Source: Streptomyces africanus
Lineage (GTDB): Bacteria; Actinomycetota; Actinomycetes; Streptomycetales; Streptomycetaceae
Direction: 5' to 3'
Assembly (NCBI RefSeq): GCF_002150735.1
Contig: NZ_MUKA01000100.1
Coordinates: 1-64,000 of the forward strand
Length of the DNA stretch: 64,000 bases
Shown here: positions 20,369 through 28,832 of the stretch, in pieces
Numbering within the stretch: position 1 is the first letter of the stretch
Layout of the letters: every line of letters starts with the position of its first letter
Notes under the pieces: model-generated
Seen by the model: only the letters and a program-made list of their open reading frames with translations
Databases searched by the model: none
What the model was told of the DNA's origin: nothing
Translations under genes and position numbers: made by a program

Positions 20369-21067
20369 ATGCGATCCGACTCGTCCATGATGCGACCGCT
20401 GCTCGATGGCTTCGCCGCTCGTGCCCGTACGAGCGACGGTCTCGCGGCACACCGGTCACCGACGCCGTTCGCGGATGCCACGCCCGTCGCCATCGATGAG
20501 CAGGAGGTGACCCACGGGCACCCCCGCGATCTGGCCGCCACCCTCCTGACACGCCGGTCGTCCTTGCACTACGCGGACGCACCAGTGCGCACGGACCTGG
20601 TCCTGAGCCTGGTGCAGACCGCGTTGCGGCGTGATTCCGACGGCTGGGAGCTCGATGACGACGCCGGCCAACTCGAGGCATTCGTCTTCGCGCTGCGCAG
20701 CGAGGGGAAGCCGGGCGGAATCTACCGGGTGACCGCCCGGGAGTTGTCGTTCATCGCCCCGGCCTCAGCCCTCCGCGATCCCGAACTCCTCGGCGTCCAG
20801 CGCGAGTTCGCCGACGCGGGCGGAATCGTCAGCCTCTACGCCAACATCGACCGCGCGGACTCGTGGGCGGGATCGCACGGCTACCGTCTCTGCGCGGTGC
20901 GTGCCTCCATGGCCCTCTACGACTTCCACCTGAGATGCCAGTCCCACGATCTCGTCGGCACCATGTTCGGCGGGTTCATCGGCTCGGCCGTCCGGAACCT
21001 GGTCCAGAGCGACGGTGTCACCCGGCACCCTCTGCTCGCCGCGACCTATGCCCACCCGGCGCCGTGA
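20369..21067 (+). CDS. Nitroreductase-type (SagB-like) azoline dehydrogenase
   Basis: This protein of about 232 residues has a nitroreductase/SagB-like start, LLTRRSSLHYADAPV (FMN-phosphate binding region), and a C-terminal region with GGFIGSAV and a GTMFGG loop. It is a second FMN-dependent dehydrogenase next to the E1-SagB fusion, suggesting one enzyme per azole type or a heteromer. ATG at 20369 is 4 nt after the previous stop, implying translational coupling; the weak GGAAG site is 12 nt upstream. Confidence 0.7.
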   Translation: MRSDSSMMRPLLDGFAARARTSDGLAAHRSPTPFADATPVAIDEQEVTHGHPRDLAATLLTRRSSLHYADAPVRTDLVLSLVQTALRRDSDGWELDDDAGQLEAFVFALRSEGKPGGIYRVTARELSFIAPASALRDPELLGVQREFADAGGIVSLYANIDRADSWAGSHGYRLCAVRASMALYDFHLRCQSHDLVGTMFGGFIGSAVRNLVQSDGVTRHPLLAATYAHPAP

Positions 21068-21142
21068 TCACCGGCGTCGAACCGCGCCCATCCCCCACCC
21101 CGTCGACGGTCAGCCGGCGACGCGACATGCTGCGCGACGAAA

Positions 21143-22879
21143 GTGAGTGAGTTGATGTCCAACGAGGGTGCGTCGCACGCGGCGGGTGTCGTCCTCGCCC
21201 GTCCGGACGTGTCCGCGCTGCGGACGAAGCAAGGAGCATGGATCGGCGTCGGCTCCGCGTCCTTCACGATCAAGGGTGCGGGCGCCTTCGGCGTGGTCTC
21301 GACTCTGCTGGACCGGTCGGACGGCAGTCGCACCGGTCATGACCTGGTCGGTGCGTTCCCGGCCGGGTCGCGCGCGGCGGTGTCGCGTGTGCTCGACGCG
21401 TTGGTGGCCCATCGGTGCGTGACCGTCCTCGACGCGCCGATCGCCCATCAGGTCACCGTCAAAGGCCCCGCTGCGGAGTGGCTGATTCCATTTTTCTCAC
21501 AGCTGACGGATGAACCGGTGCGCGCGCTGGACCGCGTGCTCGCCACCACCCTCCACCTGTACGGCGGCGCCGACTGGCTCGGGCGCCTGCGCCAACTGCT
21601 GGTCACTTCACCGCTGTTCGGGCTGCGGACCGAGTACCACACCGTCTCGGACGCGGACCCGGTACCGCAGTGGGAGGACGCGGGCTTGGTCGTCATCGAC
21701 GCGGACAGCCTCCCGTACGAACGCACCGTGCGACTGCAGGACGCACTGCTCGACCGGGGCGTACCGCACGGCATCGTGGGCGAGGCGGGCCGGCGCCGCT
21801 GGATCCTCTGGTCCGACGACAAGTCGACCGGTTGCTGGGCCTGCCTGTGCCGATACGGTCGCACGGCGCAGCCCGATGCTCCCGCCGACACCGTGTCACC
21901 GGCACCGGACGACTTCACCGCGGCAGCCGTGATCCACGCGATCTACCAGCGCACTGCCGGGCTCGGTGAGCACACGGCGGCAGCGGTGGCCATGCCCCTC
22001 GACTCGAGCCCGCCGACGGTGAAACCGCATCCCGCGTGGTCGGCGGCGGGCTGTCGTTGCCACCGGGCGGTGGTGCCACCCACCACGGGTGACCGGAGCG
22101 ACGACGTGGAAGAGGCCCTGGTCCGCAGGAACATCGTCAGTCCCGACGACGACGACCGGCTGGACGACGACCACGAGCACATCATCGACGTCCTGGCCGG
22201 CTGGACGGACGAATTCGTCGGCCCCTTCCGGTACCTGGACGGGGGCGACCTGCCCCAGGTCCCGTTCGGACAGGCACGGGCCACCCTCCTCGTCGGACCT
22301 GCCGAGGCGCACGAGATCACCGCCGCTACGTTGTCGTCCCGGGAGGCCCTGTATCAGGCAGCGCTGGGCGGCCTCGAAGTCTTCGCCGCGCAGCACGACG
22401 GACCGCGGCCGAACCTCAGCGCCGGATGGACTCTGGACGAGGCGATCTACCGTGCCCTGCTGAGGCAGTCGATGCTGACGCCGGCGGACGACGCCGAGTG
22501 GGTGCCGGTGTCCGACGACGACCTGGGGCACGACGAGTGTGCCGCCTTCAGCCGGTACATCCAGCGGGGTGTCGAGCGCACCCGTGGCTGCGAGGCGCTG
22601 CAGTGGTTCGGCACCCGCCTGCCGAACGGCGTCTACCGGGTCCTGGGGCGCGCCACCGGAAAAGCAGTCATCCAGGGCGCGGGCGCCTGTTACGCGGAAG
22701 CGGTGTCGACGGCGTTGCTCCGGCTCGTCAACGACGCCGGCGCCCTGGTTCCGCTCAACCCGCACTTCCGTACCTGGACTGAGGTATGGCGGCACATCGC
22801 ACGGCCGCGGAGTGCGGAGGTGACCGCGCAAACGGTGCCCTTCGCGCGGCAGCAGGTCCGACTGGTGGAGATGGCATGA
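21143..22879 (+). CDS. E1/ThiF-like thiazole-peptide maturation protein
   Basis: This 578-residue protein looks like the 'putative thiazole-containing bacteriocin maturation protein' group: an N-terminal winged-helix-like leader-binding region (about 20-110), a ThiF-like core, and cysteines CWACLC and CRCH that could hold zinc. The acidic linker SPDDDDRLDDDHEH near residue 340 is unusual. It probably binds the precursor leader for the second YcaO protein, whose gene overlaps its stop codon by 4 bp (ATGA). GTG at 21143 and ATG at 21155 are both possible starts; neither has a strong ribosome binding site. Confidence 0.7.
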   Translation: MSELMSNEGASHAAGVVLARPDVSALRTKQGAWIGVGSASFTIKGAGAFGVVSTLLDRSDGSRTGHDLVGAFPAGSRAAVSRVLDALVAHRCVTVLDAPIAHQVTVKGPAAEWLIPFFSQLTDEPVRALDRVLATTLHLYGGADWLGRLRQLLVTSPLFGLRTEYHTVSDADPVPQWEDAGLVVIDADSLPYERTVRLQDALLDRGVPHGIVGEAGRRRWILWSDDKSTGCWACLCRYGRTAQPDAPADTVSPAPDDFTAAAVIHAIYQRTAGLGEHTAAAVAMPLDSSPPTVKPHPAWSAAGCRCHRAVVPPTTGDRSDDVEEALVRRNIVSPDDDDRLDDDHEHIIDVLAGWTDEFVGPFRYLDGGDLPQVPFGQARATLLVGPAEAHEITAATLSSREALYQAALGGLEVFAAQHDGPRPNLSAGWTLDEAIYRALLRQSMLTPADDAEWVPVSDDDLGHDECAAFSRYIQRGVERTRGCEALQWFGTRLPNGVYRVLGRATGKAVIQGAGACYAEAVSTALLRLVNDAGALVPLNPHFRTWTEVWRHIARPRSAEVTAQTVPFARQQVRLVEMA

Positions 22880-24747
22880 GTACGGAAACGCGAGTTCCAC
22901 CTGCTGCGGACCTGGTCTCCGCTCTGCTGGCCGATGCCGGCGCACCCGCGCCCGCGGAGGTGCTCCTGGGCCCGCTGACCGACCCCACACGGGTACATGC
23001 CGACGGAGGCGCGTCGGGGCGGAGCGTAGCCGTGCTGTTCTGGTGCGGCAGCGTCTACGTCCTGGCCTACGATCCGGCGGACGAGGGTGGCGGCGGATGC
23101 CCGCGGTGCCTGGCGTGGTCCCTCACCAGGCACGTGGACTCTGCCGACATACCGTTCGAGGAGGCGTCCGGCAGCGGTTCCGCGGGAGGCGCGCGCAGCT
23201 ACGCGCTCTGGCAGCAGGCCGGTCCCGCGGTGCGCGAAGTCGTCACTCGGGCCGCGGCACTCTTCCTGCGGGAGAACGCGCCCGCCGGCACGCTCGCCGT
23301 GGTCGACCGAGCCGGCGGCGCGGTGCGACAAGGACTCGTACCGCCGAGGACGGGATGCCCGGCCTGCCAGCCGGCGACGACCACGACCACGGTCCCCTTC
23401 GGCTCCGCGCCCGAGCTGCTCGAGAAGTCCGACGGTGCGCTCCGGGCCGGCCGCCCGCTGCCGCCGACACTCGCGTCCGACTACCTGGGACCGCACTCGC
23501 TGTTCAGGGAACCGCTCGCCGATCTGGACGGCCCTCTCCCCACGGCACAGGTGGGCCTGCCGCTGGGCAACGGCGTGCTGGAGCCCGGGGTGGGGCGCTC
23601 CCGGAGTTTCGCCAAGAGCCGGACGACCGCTGTGCTGGAAGGCCTGGAGCGTCTCGCGGGCTTCTGCTACCAGCCGGTCGACGGCACTGTGGAGGCCTCG
23701 CTCTCGGAGCTGGGGACACAGGCCATCGATCCCCGCACCCTCGGCTATCACTCCCCCGACCAGTACGCGCGCGAGGACTTTCCCTGGTCGCCGCTGGACG
23801 CGGCCGAAACGGTGGAATGGGTCCCGGTCACGCCGCTCGGCGAAGGACCCGCCCGGTACCTTCCGGAGGTCGCGCTGTCGTGGGTGCGCCGCCCGGAGAC
23901 ACGGCAGCCGTTCTTCTACGACACGTCGAACGGCTTCGCGCTGGGCCAGAGTCACGAGGAAGCGACCCTGCACGGGCTCTTCGAGATCGTGGAACGGGAC
24001 GCGTTCCTGCTCACGTGGTACCGCAAACTGCTCCTCCCCGAACTCACCCTGGGACCGGCCGACAGCGACATCAGGGACTTGATGGAGCGCGTCGAAGTGG
24101 TCACCGGATTCCGAATCCGCCTGTACTGGGCGACGTTGGACATCGAGGTCCCGGTCGTGCTGGCACTCGCCCAGCGCGACGCGGACTCGGGTCCCTGCAC
24201 GCTCGTGTCGACGGCGGCCAGCCTGTATCCGCGGGCGGCGGCCGAGTCGGCCATCTTCGAGGTGGCCGCACGCGTGGCCTCCATGAGGTGCGTGTACGAC
24301 GACGACCCGGAGCACCGGCAGCGGCTCGCGGAGGACTTCGACTCACTGGTCACCATGGACGACCACAGCCTGCTCGGTGCGCTGCCCACCTCCCGGGAGT
24401 GGTTCGCGTTCCTGACGACGGCGGACCGGCCCGAGATCAGTCTCAGCGCGGCGGCCGCGGCAGCCCCGGTGTTCGGCACCCTCAAGGGCGACCTCGACTA
24501 CGTGCGCACGCAGATCGAGGCCGTCGGCAGTCACGTCTACGCGGCCGATCTCACCACGCCGGAGCTGCGCTGGCGCGGGCTGGTGTGCACGCGCAGCTTC
24601 GTACCCGGATGCCTGCCGATGACGTTCGGGCACGGCACACGGCGTATGGAGGGGCTGCCACGCCTGCACGGCGGACGGCTCCCCTGTGCCTCCCTGCTGC
24701 CCGACGACCAGACCCCGGCGGACGTCCCGCCGCACCCCTTTGCGTAG
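22876..24747 (+). CDS. E1-like/YcaO fusion cyclodehydratase
   Basis: This 623-residue protein has an N-terminal domain (1-200) carrying CPRC (75-78) and CPAC (161-164) zinc pairs, followed by a YcaO domain (about 225-623) with Glu motifs AVLEGLERLAGF (about 253-264) and FEIVERDAF (about 370-378). The C-terminus, DVPPHPFA, matches the Pro-rich PHPF-type end seen in azoline-forming cyclodehydratases. It overlaps the previous gene by ATGA and so is co-translated with it. With two YcaO proteins in one cluster, one may handle the two core cysteines and the other Ser/Thr. That division of labour is inferred. Confidence 0.85.
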   Translation: MSTETRVPPAADLVSALLADAGAPAPAEVLLGPLTDPTRVHADGGASGRSVAVLFWCGSVYVLAYDPADEGGGGCPRCLAWSLTRHVDSADIPFEEASGSGSAGGARSYALWQQAGPAVREVVTRAAALFLRENAPAGTLAVVDRAGGAVRQGLVPPRTGCPACQPATTTTTVPFGSAPELLEKSDGALRAGRPLPPTLASDYLGPHSLFREPLADLDGPLPTAQVGLPLGNGVLEPGVGRSRSFAKSRTTAVLEGLERLAGFCYQPVDGTVEASLSELGTQAIDPRTLGYHSPDQYAREDFPWSPLDAAETVEWVPVTPLGEGPARYLPEVALSWVRRPETRQPFFYDTSNGFALGQSHEEATLHGLFEIVERDAFLLTWYRKLLLPELTLGPADSDIRDLMERVEVVTGFRIRLYWATLDIEVPVVLALAQRDADSGPCTLVSTAASLYPRAAAESAIFEVAARVASMRCVYDDDPEHRQRLAEDFDSLVTMDDHSLLGALPTSREWFAFLTTADRPEISLSAAAAAAPVFGTLKGDLDYVRTQIEAVGSHVYAADLTTPELRWRGLVCTRSFVPGCLPMTFGHGTRRMEGLPRLHGGRLPCASLLPDDQTPADVPPHPFA

Positions 24748-24776
24748 CCCGCTGGTAAGAGAAGGAGAGCCCTTTC

Positions 24777-27446
24777 GTGCGATCGGATGAGCATGCGGAG
24801 CCGCCGGCTGAGTCCACCGCGAGGGTCAGCCCCTACGTCCTCTTCCGGCGTAGTCGGCTGCCGGTGACCGAACTGGCGGACCTCCGGTTCGACGAGACCT
24901 GGGCGCGGATCGAGGAGAGCCGCCGTCTCCGGGCGGAATGTGCGCGGCGTGCGGAAGAGGTGTCCGACTGTCTGGCCGGGTTCGTCCCGCACGTGGACGA
25001 GTCGGTGCGTGCCGATCTCGTCCGGCTGCGCCGTGACGTCTACAACCAGCGTGCCGAGCCGGCGGCGCGGCGGATCGACGTCGTGGAACCGCACCTGGAG
25101 AAGGACGCGGTCGCCGGGCTGCGGGAGTGGTTCGGCCTCATTCAGCGGACGCGGCGCTGCGAGGACGAGGCCCAGTCGCTGTTCGACGCGAGGATGCAGA
25201 CGGCACGCGCCGGTTTCGCCCGGCTCTTCGAGCACGACTCGATGGCGAGGAGCATCCAGCTCTCGGGCGACCAGCTCTACGAGAGCCTGCGCCGGTACAC
25301 CTCGGGCGAGATGGGTTCGGTCAAGCCGAGCCGGTTGCGCGTCCTTGAGTCCACGCTGGTGAACTTCGCCTATCGCGCCGCGCTGAAGCCGTCGCCCTTC
25401 GGCCGGTTCACCGAGGTCGGAGCCTTCCCCACGGATCTTCCCGAGGCCGGGCACGCCGTGTCCGAGCCCCGGACGTACTCGACGTCGACACTGAACCGGG
25501 TGCTGGTGAACTGGCTGGTCGCCGGAGTGCGACGGGTCGACGGCGGCATCGACCTGTGCCAGGTGCTGCTGAACTCGTCGCTGCGCGCGGACGACAAGAC
25601 GATCGAGTTCATCGGGCTGGTCCCCGACGCCGGCGGGCAAGGCCTGTCGGAGACGGTCGTCAGGCTCAAGCGCGACAAGGTCGTCAACCGCATCCTGACC
25701 GTCATGGCCTCAGGCACGGCGTCGGTGTCCGAGGTGCTCCGGGCACTGACGGAGCTGACCGGCAACGAGGAGGCCGGCAGGAAGGCCCTGCGGGCGTTGC
25801 TGCGGCTCGAGCTGCTGTACGTCAGCCCCGGCTTCGACGAACAGGACCCGGGATACTCCCAGAAGCTGGCGGGGGTGCTGCGCGCCGGGACGACCCCGCC
25901 CGTAGCCGCGTTGAGCGGTCACCTCGACACGCTCGTGGAACTGGAAACGGCGCTTTCCGACGCGCCCACGGAGAAGCGCAGGCCGCTGCTGAGCGCCGCG
26001 GACAAGGCCCTCACCGGCATCGCCGAGGTCTGCGGGCTGGAAGCGCCCCCCGCTGAGATCTCCCGGGCGCCGGTGTACGAGGACCTCTGGACACCCGACC
26101 GTCCCGCCACCTGGAACCGGGAATCCGTGGCCAAGAGCGTCCCCGCGCTGGAGAGCCTGTGGCGTCTGTCGTCGATGCTCGACTACGGCCACACGAAGCG
26201 CCTTGGGGTGTACGCCTTCGCGGCGGACACGTTCGGCGACCGCGAGACCGTGCCCTTCCTGACGTTCTTCGAGAAGCTCGTACAGCTCTCGGAGGCCGAG
26301 CAGGACGCGGTGTTCTGGGGGCGTTACTCCCCGGCGGCGGAGACCTTCATCGCGCAGCGCGACCAGGCCCTGCGTGACATCGGCGGGCAGCTCGTACCCG
26401 AGGACGGCGTCGTCCGGATGACCCCCGAGGCCCTCAAGGACGCGTGCGCGGGCGTGGAGGACTGCGTCGACCCCGACTCGATCACCTTCCGGGTCCAGTT
26501 CGCGGGCGGCGCCCCGTCGCCCGACGTCGTGGTGAACGGCGTCCTGACGGGATACGGCGTCTACTTCTCGCGCTTCAGCTCGTTCATCGAGGGCTCGGCC
26601 GCCGAGGGCTGGACGCTCCGGTCGGCCGTCCGGGAACACCTCAGGAAGGCATTCCCCGGGCAGGTGGACCTCAACATGGTCGCCGGGCTCAACTTCAACC
26701 TGCACCCGCCGCTCACCGACCGGGTGCTGAACTACCCCGGCACCTGGCCCACCTCGCCGGAGATGAAGGCCTACAGCCTCGACAAGCTGATGATCCGGAT
26801 CGACCACGCCCACCGCGGGCTGCTCCTGTGGGACCCCGAGCTCGACGAGCGCGTCCATCTGACCCCCATGAACTTCCTCCTCCCCATCGTGGTGCCGGTC
26901 CTCTACAACCTCATAGAGGTCCTGAGTCCGACCATCCGGTACAACTACGCGCCGATGGACGACATCGGGCGGGCGATGGGTCACCGCGGGTACCCGGGCT
27001 CGTCCCCCCGGCTGATGGTCGGCGACGTCGTCGCCAGCCGCAGGACCTGGACGGTGCCGGCACGCGAGATCCCCGAACTGTCCGAGCTGAGCAAGGACTC
27101 GTACCCGGCGTTGCTGCGTTTCGACCAGTGGCGCATCGAACAGGGCCTGCCCCAGCACGCGTTCGTCCTGACCCAGCGCCTGGACGAGTACAACCTGCTG
27201 TCCGGGCTGGTCGAGGAGATCCCACGGGACTGGACCGACTTCAACCACCTGCACAGGGCCAGTGTCCACAAGCCCATGTACGTCGACTTCCGCAATCCGT
27301 ATCTGGTCCGCAGTCTCGCGAAGACCGCGCTGACGCGGGACGACGTCTACGTGTCCATTCGAGAGTGCATGCCGGCGACCGACGAGTACGGCGGCTCAGG
27401 ACCGGCAGCGGCAGAGGAGTTTTTCGTTGAGCTCTACAGGGACTGA
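24777..27446 (+). CDS. Split LanB dehydratase, glutamylation subunit
   Basis: This 889-residue lantibiotic-dehydratase N-terminal family protein (Lant_dehydr_N) transfers glutamate from Glu-tRNA to core Ser/Thr hydroxyls. Family-like features include SPYVLFRRSRLPV near the N-terminus and VNFAYRAALKPSPFGRFTEV (about 198-217). The length fits the large subunit of split thiopeptide dehydratases. GTG at 24777 follows AGAAGGAGAG. It overlaps the elimination subunit gene by 20 bp. Together they would create the dehydroalanines needed for pyridine formation. Confidence 0.9.
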   Translation: MRSDEHAEPPAESTARVSPYVLFRRSRLPVTELADLRFDETWARIEESRRLRAECARRAEEVSDCLAGFVPHVDESVRADLVRLRRDVYNQRAEPAARRIDVVEPHLEKDAVAGLREWFGLIQRTRRCEDEAQSLFDARMQTARAGFARLFEHDSMARSIQLSGDQLYESLRRYTSGEMGSVKPSRLRVLESTLVNFAYRAALKPSPFGRFTEVGAFPTDLPEAGHAVSEPRTYSTSTLNRVLVNWLVAGVRRVDGGIDLCQVLLNSSLRADDKTIEFIGLVPDAGGQGLSETVVRLKRDKVVNRILTVMASGTASVSEVLRALTELTGNEEAGRKALRALLRLELLYVSPGFDEQDPGYSQKLAGVLRAGTTPPVAALSGHLDTLVELETALSDAPTEKRRPLLSAADKALTGIAEVCGLEAPPAEISRAPVYEDLWTPDRPATWNRESVAKSVPALESLWRLSSMLDYGHTKRLGVYAFAADTFGDRETVPFLTFFEKLVQLSEAEQDAVFWGRYSPAAETFIAQRDQALRDIGGQLVPEDGVVRMTPEALKDACAGVEDCVDPDSITFRVQFAGGAPSPDVVVNGVLTGYGVYFSRFSSFIEGSAAEGWTLRSAVREHLRKAFPGQVDLNMVAGLNFNLHPPLTDRVLNYPGTWPTSPEMKAYSLDKLMIRIDHAHRGLLLWDPELDERVHLTPMNFLLPIVVPVLYNLIEVLSPTIRYNYAPMDDIGRAMGHRGYPGSSPRLMVGDVVASRRTWTVPAREIPELSELSKDSYPALLRFDQWRIEQGLPQHAFVLTQRLDEYNLLSGLVEEIPRDWTDFNHLHRASVHKPMYVDFRNPYLVRSLAKTALTRDDVYVSIRECMPATDEYGGSGPAAAEEFFVELYRD

Positions 27447-28368
27447 TCGCGACGCCGAGTGGCGGCCACTCCATATCTATCTGCCGATGTCCCTCCAGCC
27501 CACCTTCCTGCGGGACGTGATCCATCCAGTCGTGCGGGACGCCGGGATGCGGGACCGCTTCTGGTACTTGCGGTACTGGCAGGGCGGTCCGCACATCCGG
27601 CTCAGGCTCCACCGGGCGTCGGACGAGACCGTCGAGTCGGTGCGCGGCATGCTGGCCGCGGCGATGCCCACGCTCAACGCCGAGCAAGCCTCAGAGTACG
27701 AGGAGCAGTCCTCCCTCCAGCCGGGCCTGGCCGATCTCGAAGGGGCGAAGCCCGAGGAGGTCAGGGCGCCGGGCACCATCGAACCCGCCCCCTACTCGCC
27801 CGAGTACGCGAAGTACGGCGGGACCACGGGACTCCGCATCGCCGAGGAGCTCTTCCGCTCCACTTCGGCGGCGGTGCTGGATCTCCTCGCCGACCGGTCG
27901 GACCGTGAACTCAAGGCGTCGCCGGCGGGTCTGGCCATGCGCATCATGGCCATGTCCCTCAAAGGCTCCGGGCTGGACATGGAGCAGAGCCAGGATTTCC
28001 TCAGCGCCTATGAGGAGGACTGGCGCAGGTGGGTGCCGCCCGGTTACGAGGAGAAATGGGCGGCCGTGTACGAGAAGACGCGGAGCAGGGTGACGAACCT
28101 GTGCGGCGCGGTCTGGCGCGACGGAGCCACCGACGTCTTCCACGACATCTATGCCACTGCGCTGAATTCCACACTGTCGGTGCAGGAAAAACCGACGGGG
28201 AGTGACTTCGCGGAGCTCGCGCTCGAAGGAACCCCGTATGCCGGCTGCCTGGCCAACTACATACACACGACCAACAACCGCCTGGGGATCCTTCCGGCTG
28301 CGGAGGCATTCCTGGCGTATGTCATCCGGAGTTCTCTGACCGAACTGCGGGTGCCGCACAGGGCTTGA
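27427..28368 (+). CDS. Split LanB dehydratase, elimination subunit (SpaB_C-like)
   Basis: This 313-residue thiopeptide-type protein of the SpaB C-terminal family eliminates glutamate from the glutamylated core to give dehydroalanine and dehydrobutyrine. Family landmarks are RFWYLRYWQGGPHIRLRL (about 39-56) and the C-terminal HTTNNRLGI. The TTG start at 27427 is supported by AGAGGAG 6 nt upstream and overlaps the glutamylation subunit by 20 bp, suggesting tight co-translation. A candidate operator-promoter for the precursor gene follows. Confidence 0.88.
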   Translation: MSSTGTDRDAEWRPLHIYLPMSLQPTFLRDVIHPVVRDAGMRDRFWYLRYWQGGPHIRLRLHRASDETVESVRGMLAAAMPTLNAEQASEYEEQSSLQPGLADLEGAKPEEVRAPGTIEPAPYSPEYAKYGGTTGLRIAEELFRSTSAAVLDLLADRSDRELKASPAGLAMRIMAMSLKGSGLDMEQSQDFLSAYEEDWRRWVPPGYEEKWAAVYEKTRSRVTNLCGAVWRDGATDVFHDIYATALNSTLSVQEKPTGSDFAELALEGTPYAGCLANYIHTTNNRLGILPAAEAFLAYVIRSSLTELRVPHRA

Positions 28369-28427
28369 CCGGAGTACAGGAATCCGTTCGTGACTTTTTG
28401 GATTTCTTGGCTCTTGTCACCACAACT

Positions 28428-28443
28428 ACCGCTATATGGCGGT
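28428..28443. promoter_or_regulatory. ACCGC-N6-GCGGT repeat around TATATG, candidate precursor promoter/operator
   Basis: The perfect 5-bp arms flank TATATG in an A+T-rich stretch (28390-28450) that contrasts with the surrounding GC content. It lies about 41 bp before the precursor start. A dedicated promoter here would allow higher expression of the substrate than of the enzymes. The -35 box is not clear. Confidence 0.4.
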
Positions 28444-28484
28444 AAGATGGAATGGCAATCGAAACCGAAAGGGAGGTGTTTCAA

Positions 28485-28640
28485 GTGGATGCTGCAGAAC
28501 AGCTCGACCTGAACGCGCTGGAGATCTCGGATCTGATTGAAGACTCGAGCTACAGCGACGAAACGCTGTCGCAGGTCATGGCGGCCTCGTGCACGACCAC
28601 CGGCTGTACGACCAGCTCGTCGTCGTCCTCGTCGTCCTGA
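28485..28640 (+). CDS. Thiopeptide precursor peptide
   Basis: This 51-residue precursor has a leader of about 34 residues, acidic and Leu-rich (DLNALEISDLIED), ending TLSQVMAA. The core is SCTTTGCTTSSSSSSSS. Thiopeptide cores begin with Ser-Cys, since the first Ser becomes part of the central pyridine. The Ser-Cys-Thr-Thr-Thr start and poly-Ser end resemble the berninamycin and TP-1161 cores as remembered. GTG at 28485 is preferred because AGGGAGGTG lies 6-7 nt upstream; the in-frame ATG at 28452 has no good site. Cys2 and Cys7 are expected thiazole sites, and Ser10 or Ser13 could be the second pyridine donor. Confidence 0.93.
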   Translation: MDAAEQLDLNALEISDLIEDSSYSDETLSQVMAASCTTTGCTTSSSSSSSS

Positions 28641-28654
28641 CCGGACAGCTCAAC

Positions 28655-28747
28655 ATGTCGCTGTCACTGAGCCACAGTGACGAGACGCTGTCGCAGGCAT
28701 CGTCCTGCGTCGGCACTGCCTGCGCGACATCATCGTCGTCTTCTTGA
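28655..28747 (+). CDS. Second, short thiopeptide-core ORF (duplicated precursor end)
   Basis: This 30-codon ORF starts 14 nt after the precursor stop, in another frame. It reads MSLSLSHSDETLSQAS and then CVGTACATSSSSS. The SDETLSQ leader end is identical to that of the precursor. Counting from the Ser before Cys, the 14-residue core SCVGTACATSSSSS keeps Cys at 2 and 7 and Ser from 10 onward, exactly as in the main core. The nucleotide sequence is also similar, so this is a tandem partial duplication. It lacks the DLNALEISDLIED part of the leader, and only a weak GGACAG precedes the ATG. It may be a decaying copy, or a second product using the leader in trans. Confidence 0.6.
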   Translation: MSLSLSHSDETLSQASSCVGTACATSSSSS

Positions 28748-28772
28748 TGAGGCGGCGAGGATAGTTGCTGTC

Positions 28773-28804
28773 GCCGGGCGCCATTCAACGAATGCGCGCC
28801 CGGC
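28773..28804 (+). terminator. Hairpin after the precursor genes (attenuator)
   Basis: Nine perfect GC-rich pairs (28773-28781 with 28796-28804) are extended by CATTC/GAATG around an AAC loop, with one bulged C. It lies between the core-encoding ORFs and the pyridine synthase gene. It probably stabilises precursor mRNA and limits read-through, giving excess substrate over enzyme. Confidence 0.7.
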
Positions 28805-28832
28805 GGCAGCGACGTACCCGGAGGTACGTATT

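Noticed and set aside
28452..28484. An 11-residue N-terminal extension of the precursor from ATG 28452
   Set aside because: There is no ribosome binding site before this ATG, whereas GGAGGTG is placed correctly for the GTG at 28485.
28614..28637. The TCG/TCC run as a plain microsatellite
   Set aside because: It is in frame at the end of a thiopeptide core where poly-Ser is expected, so it is coding and functional.
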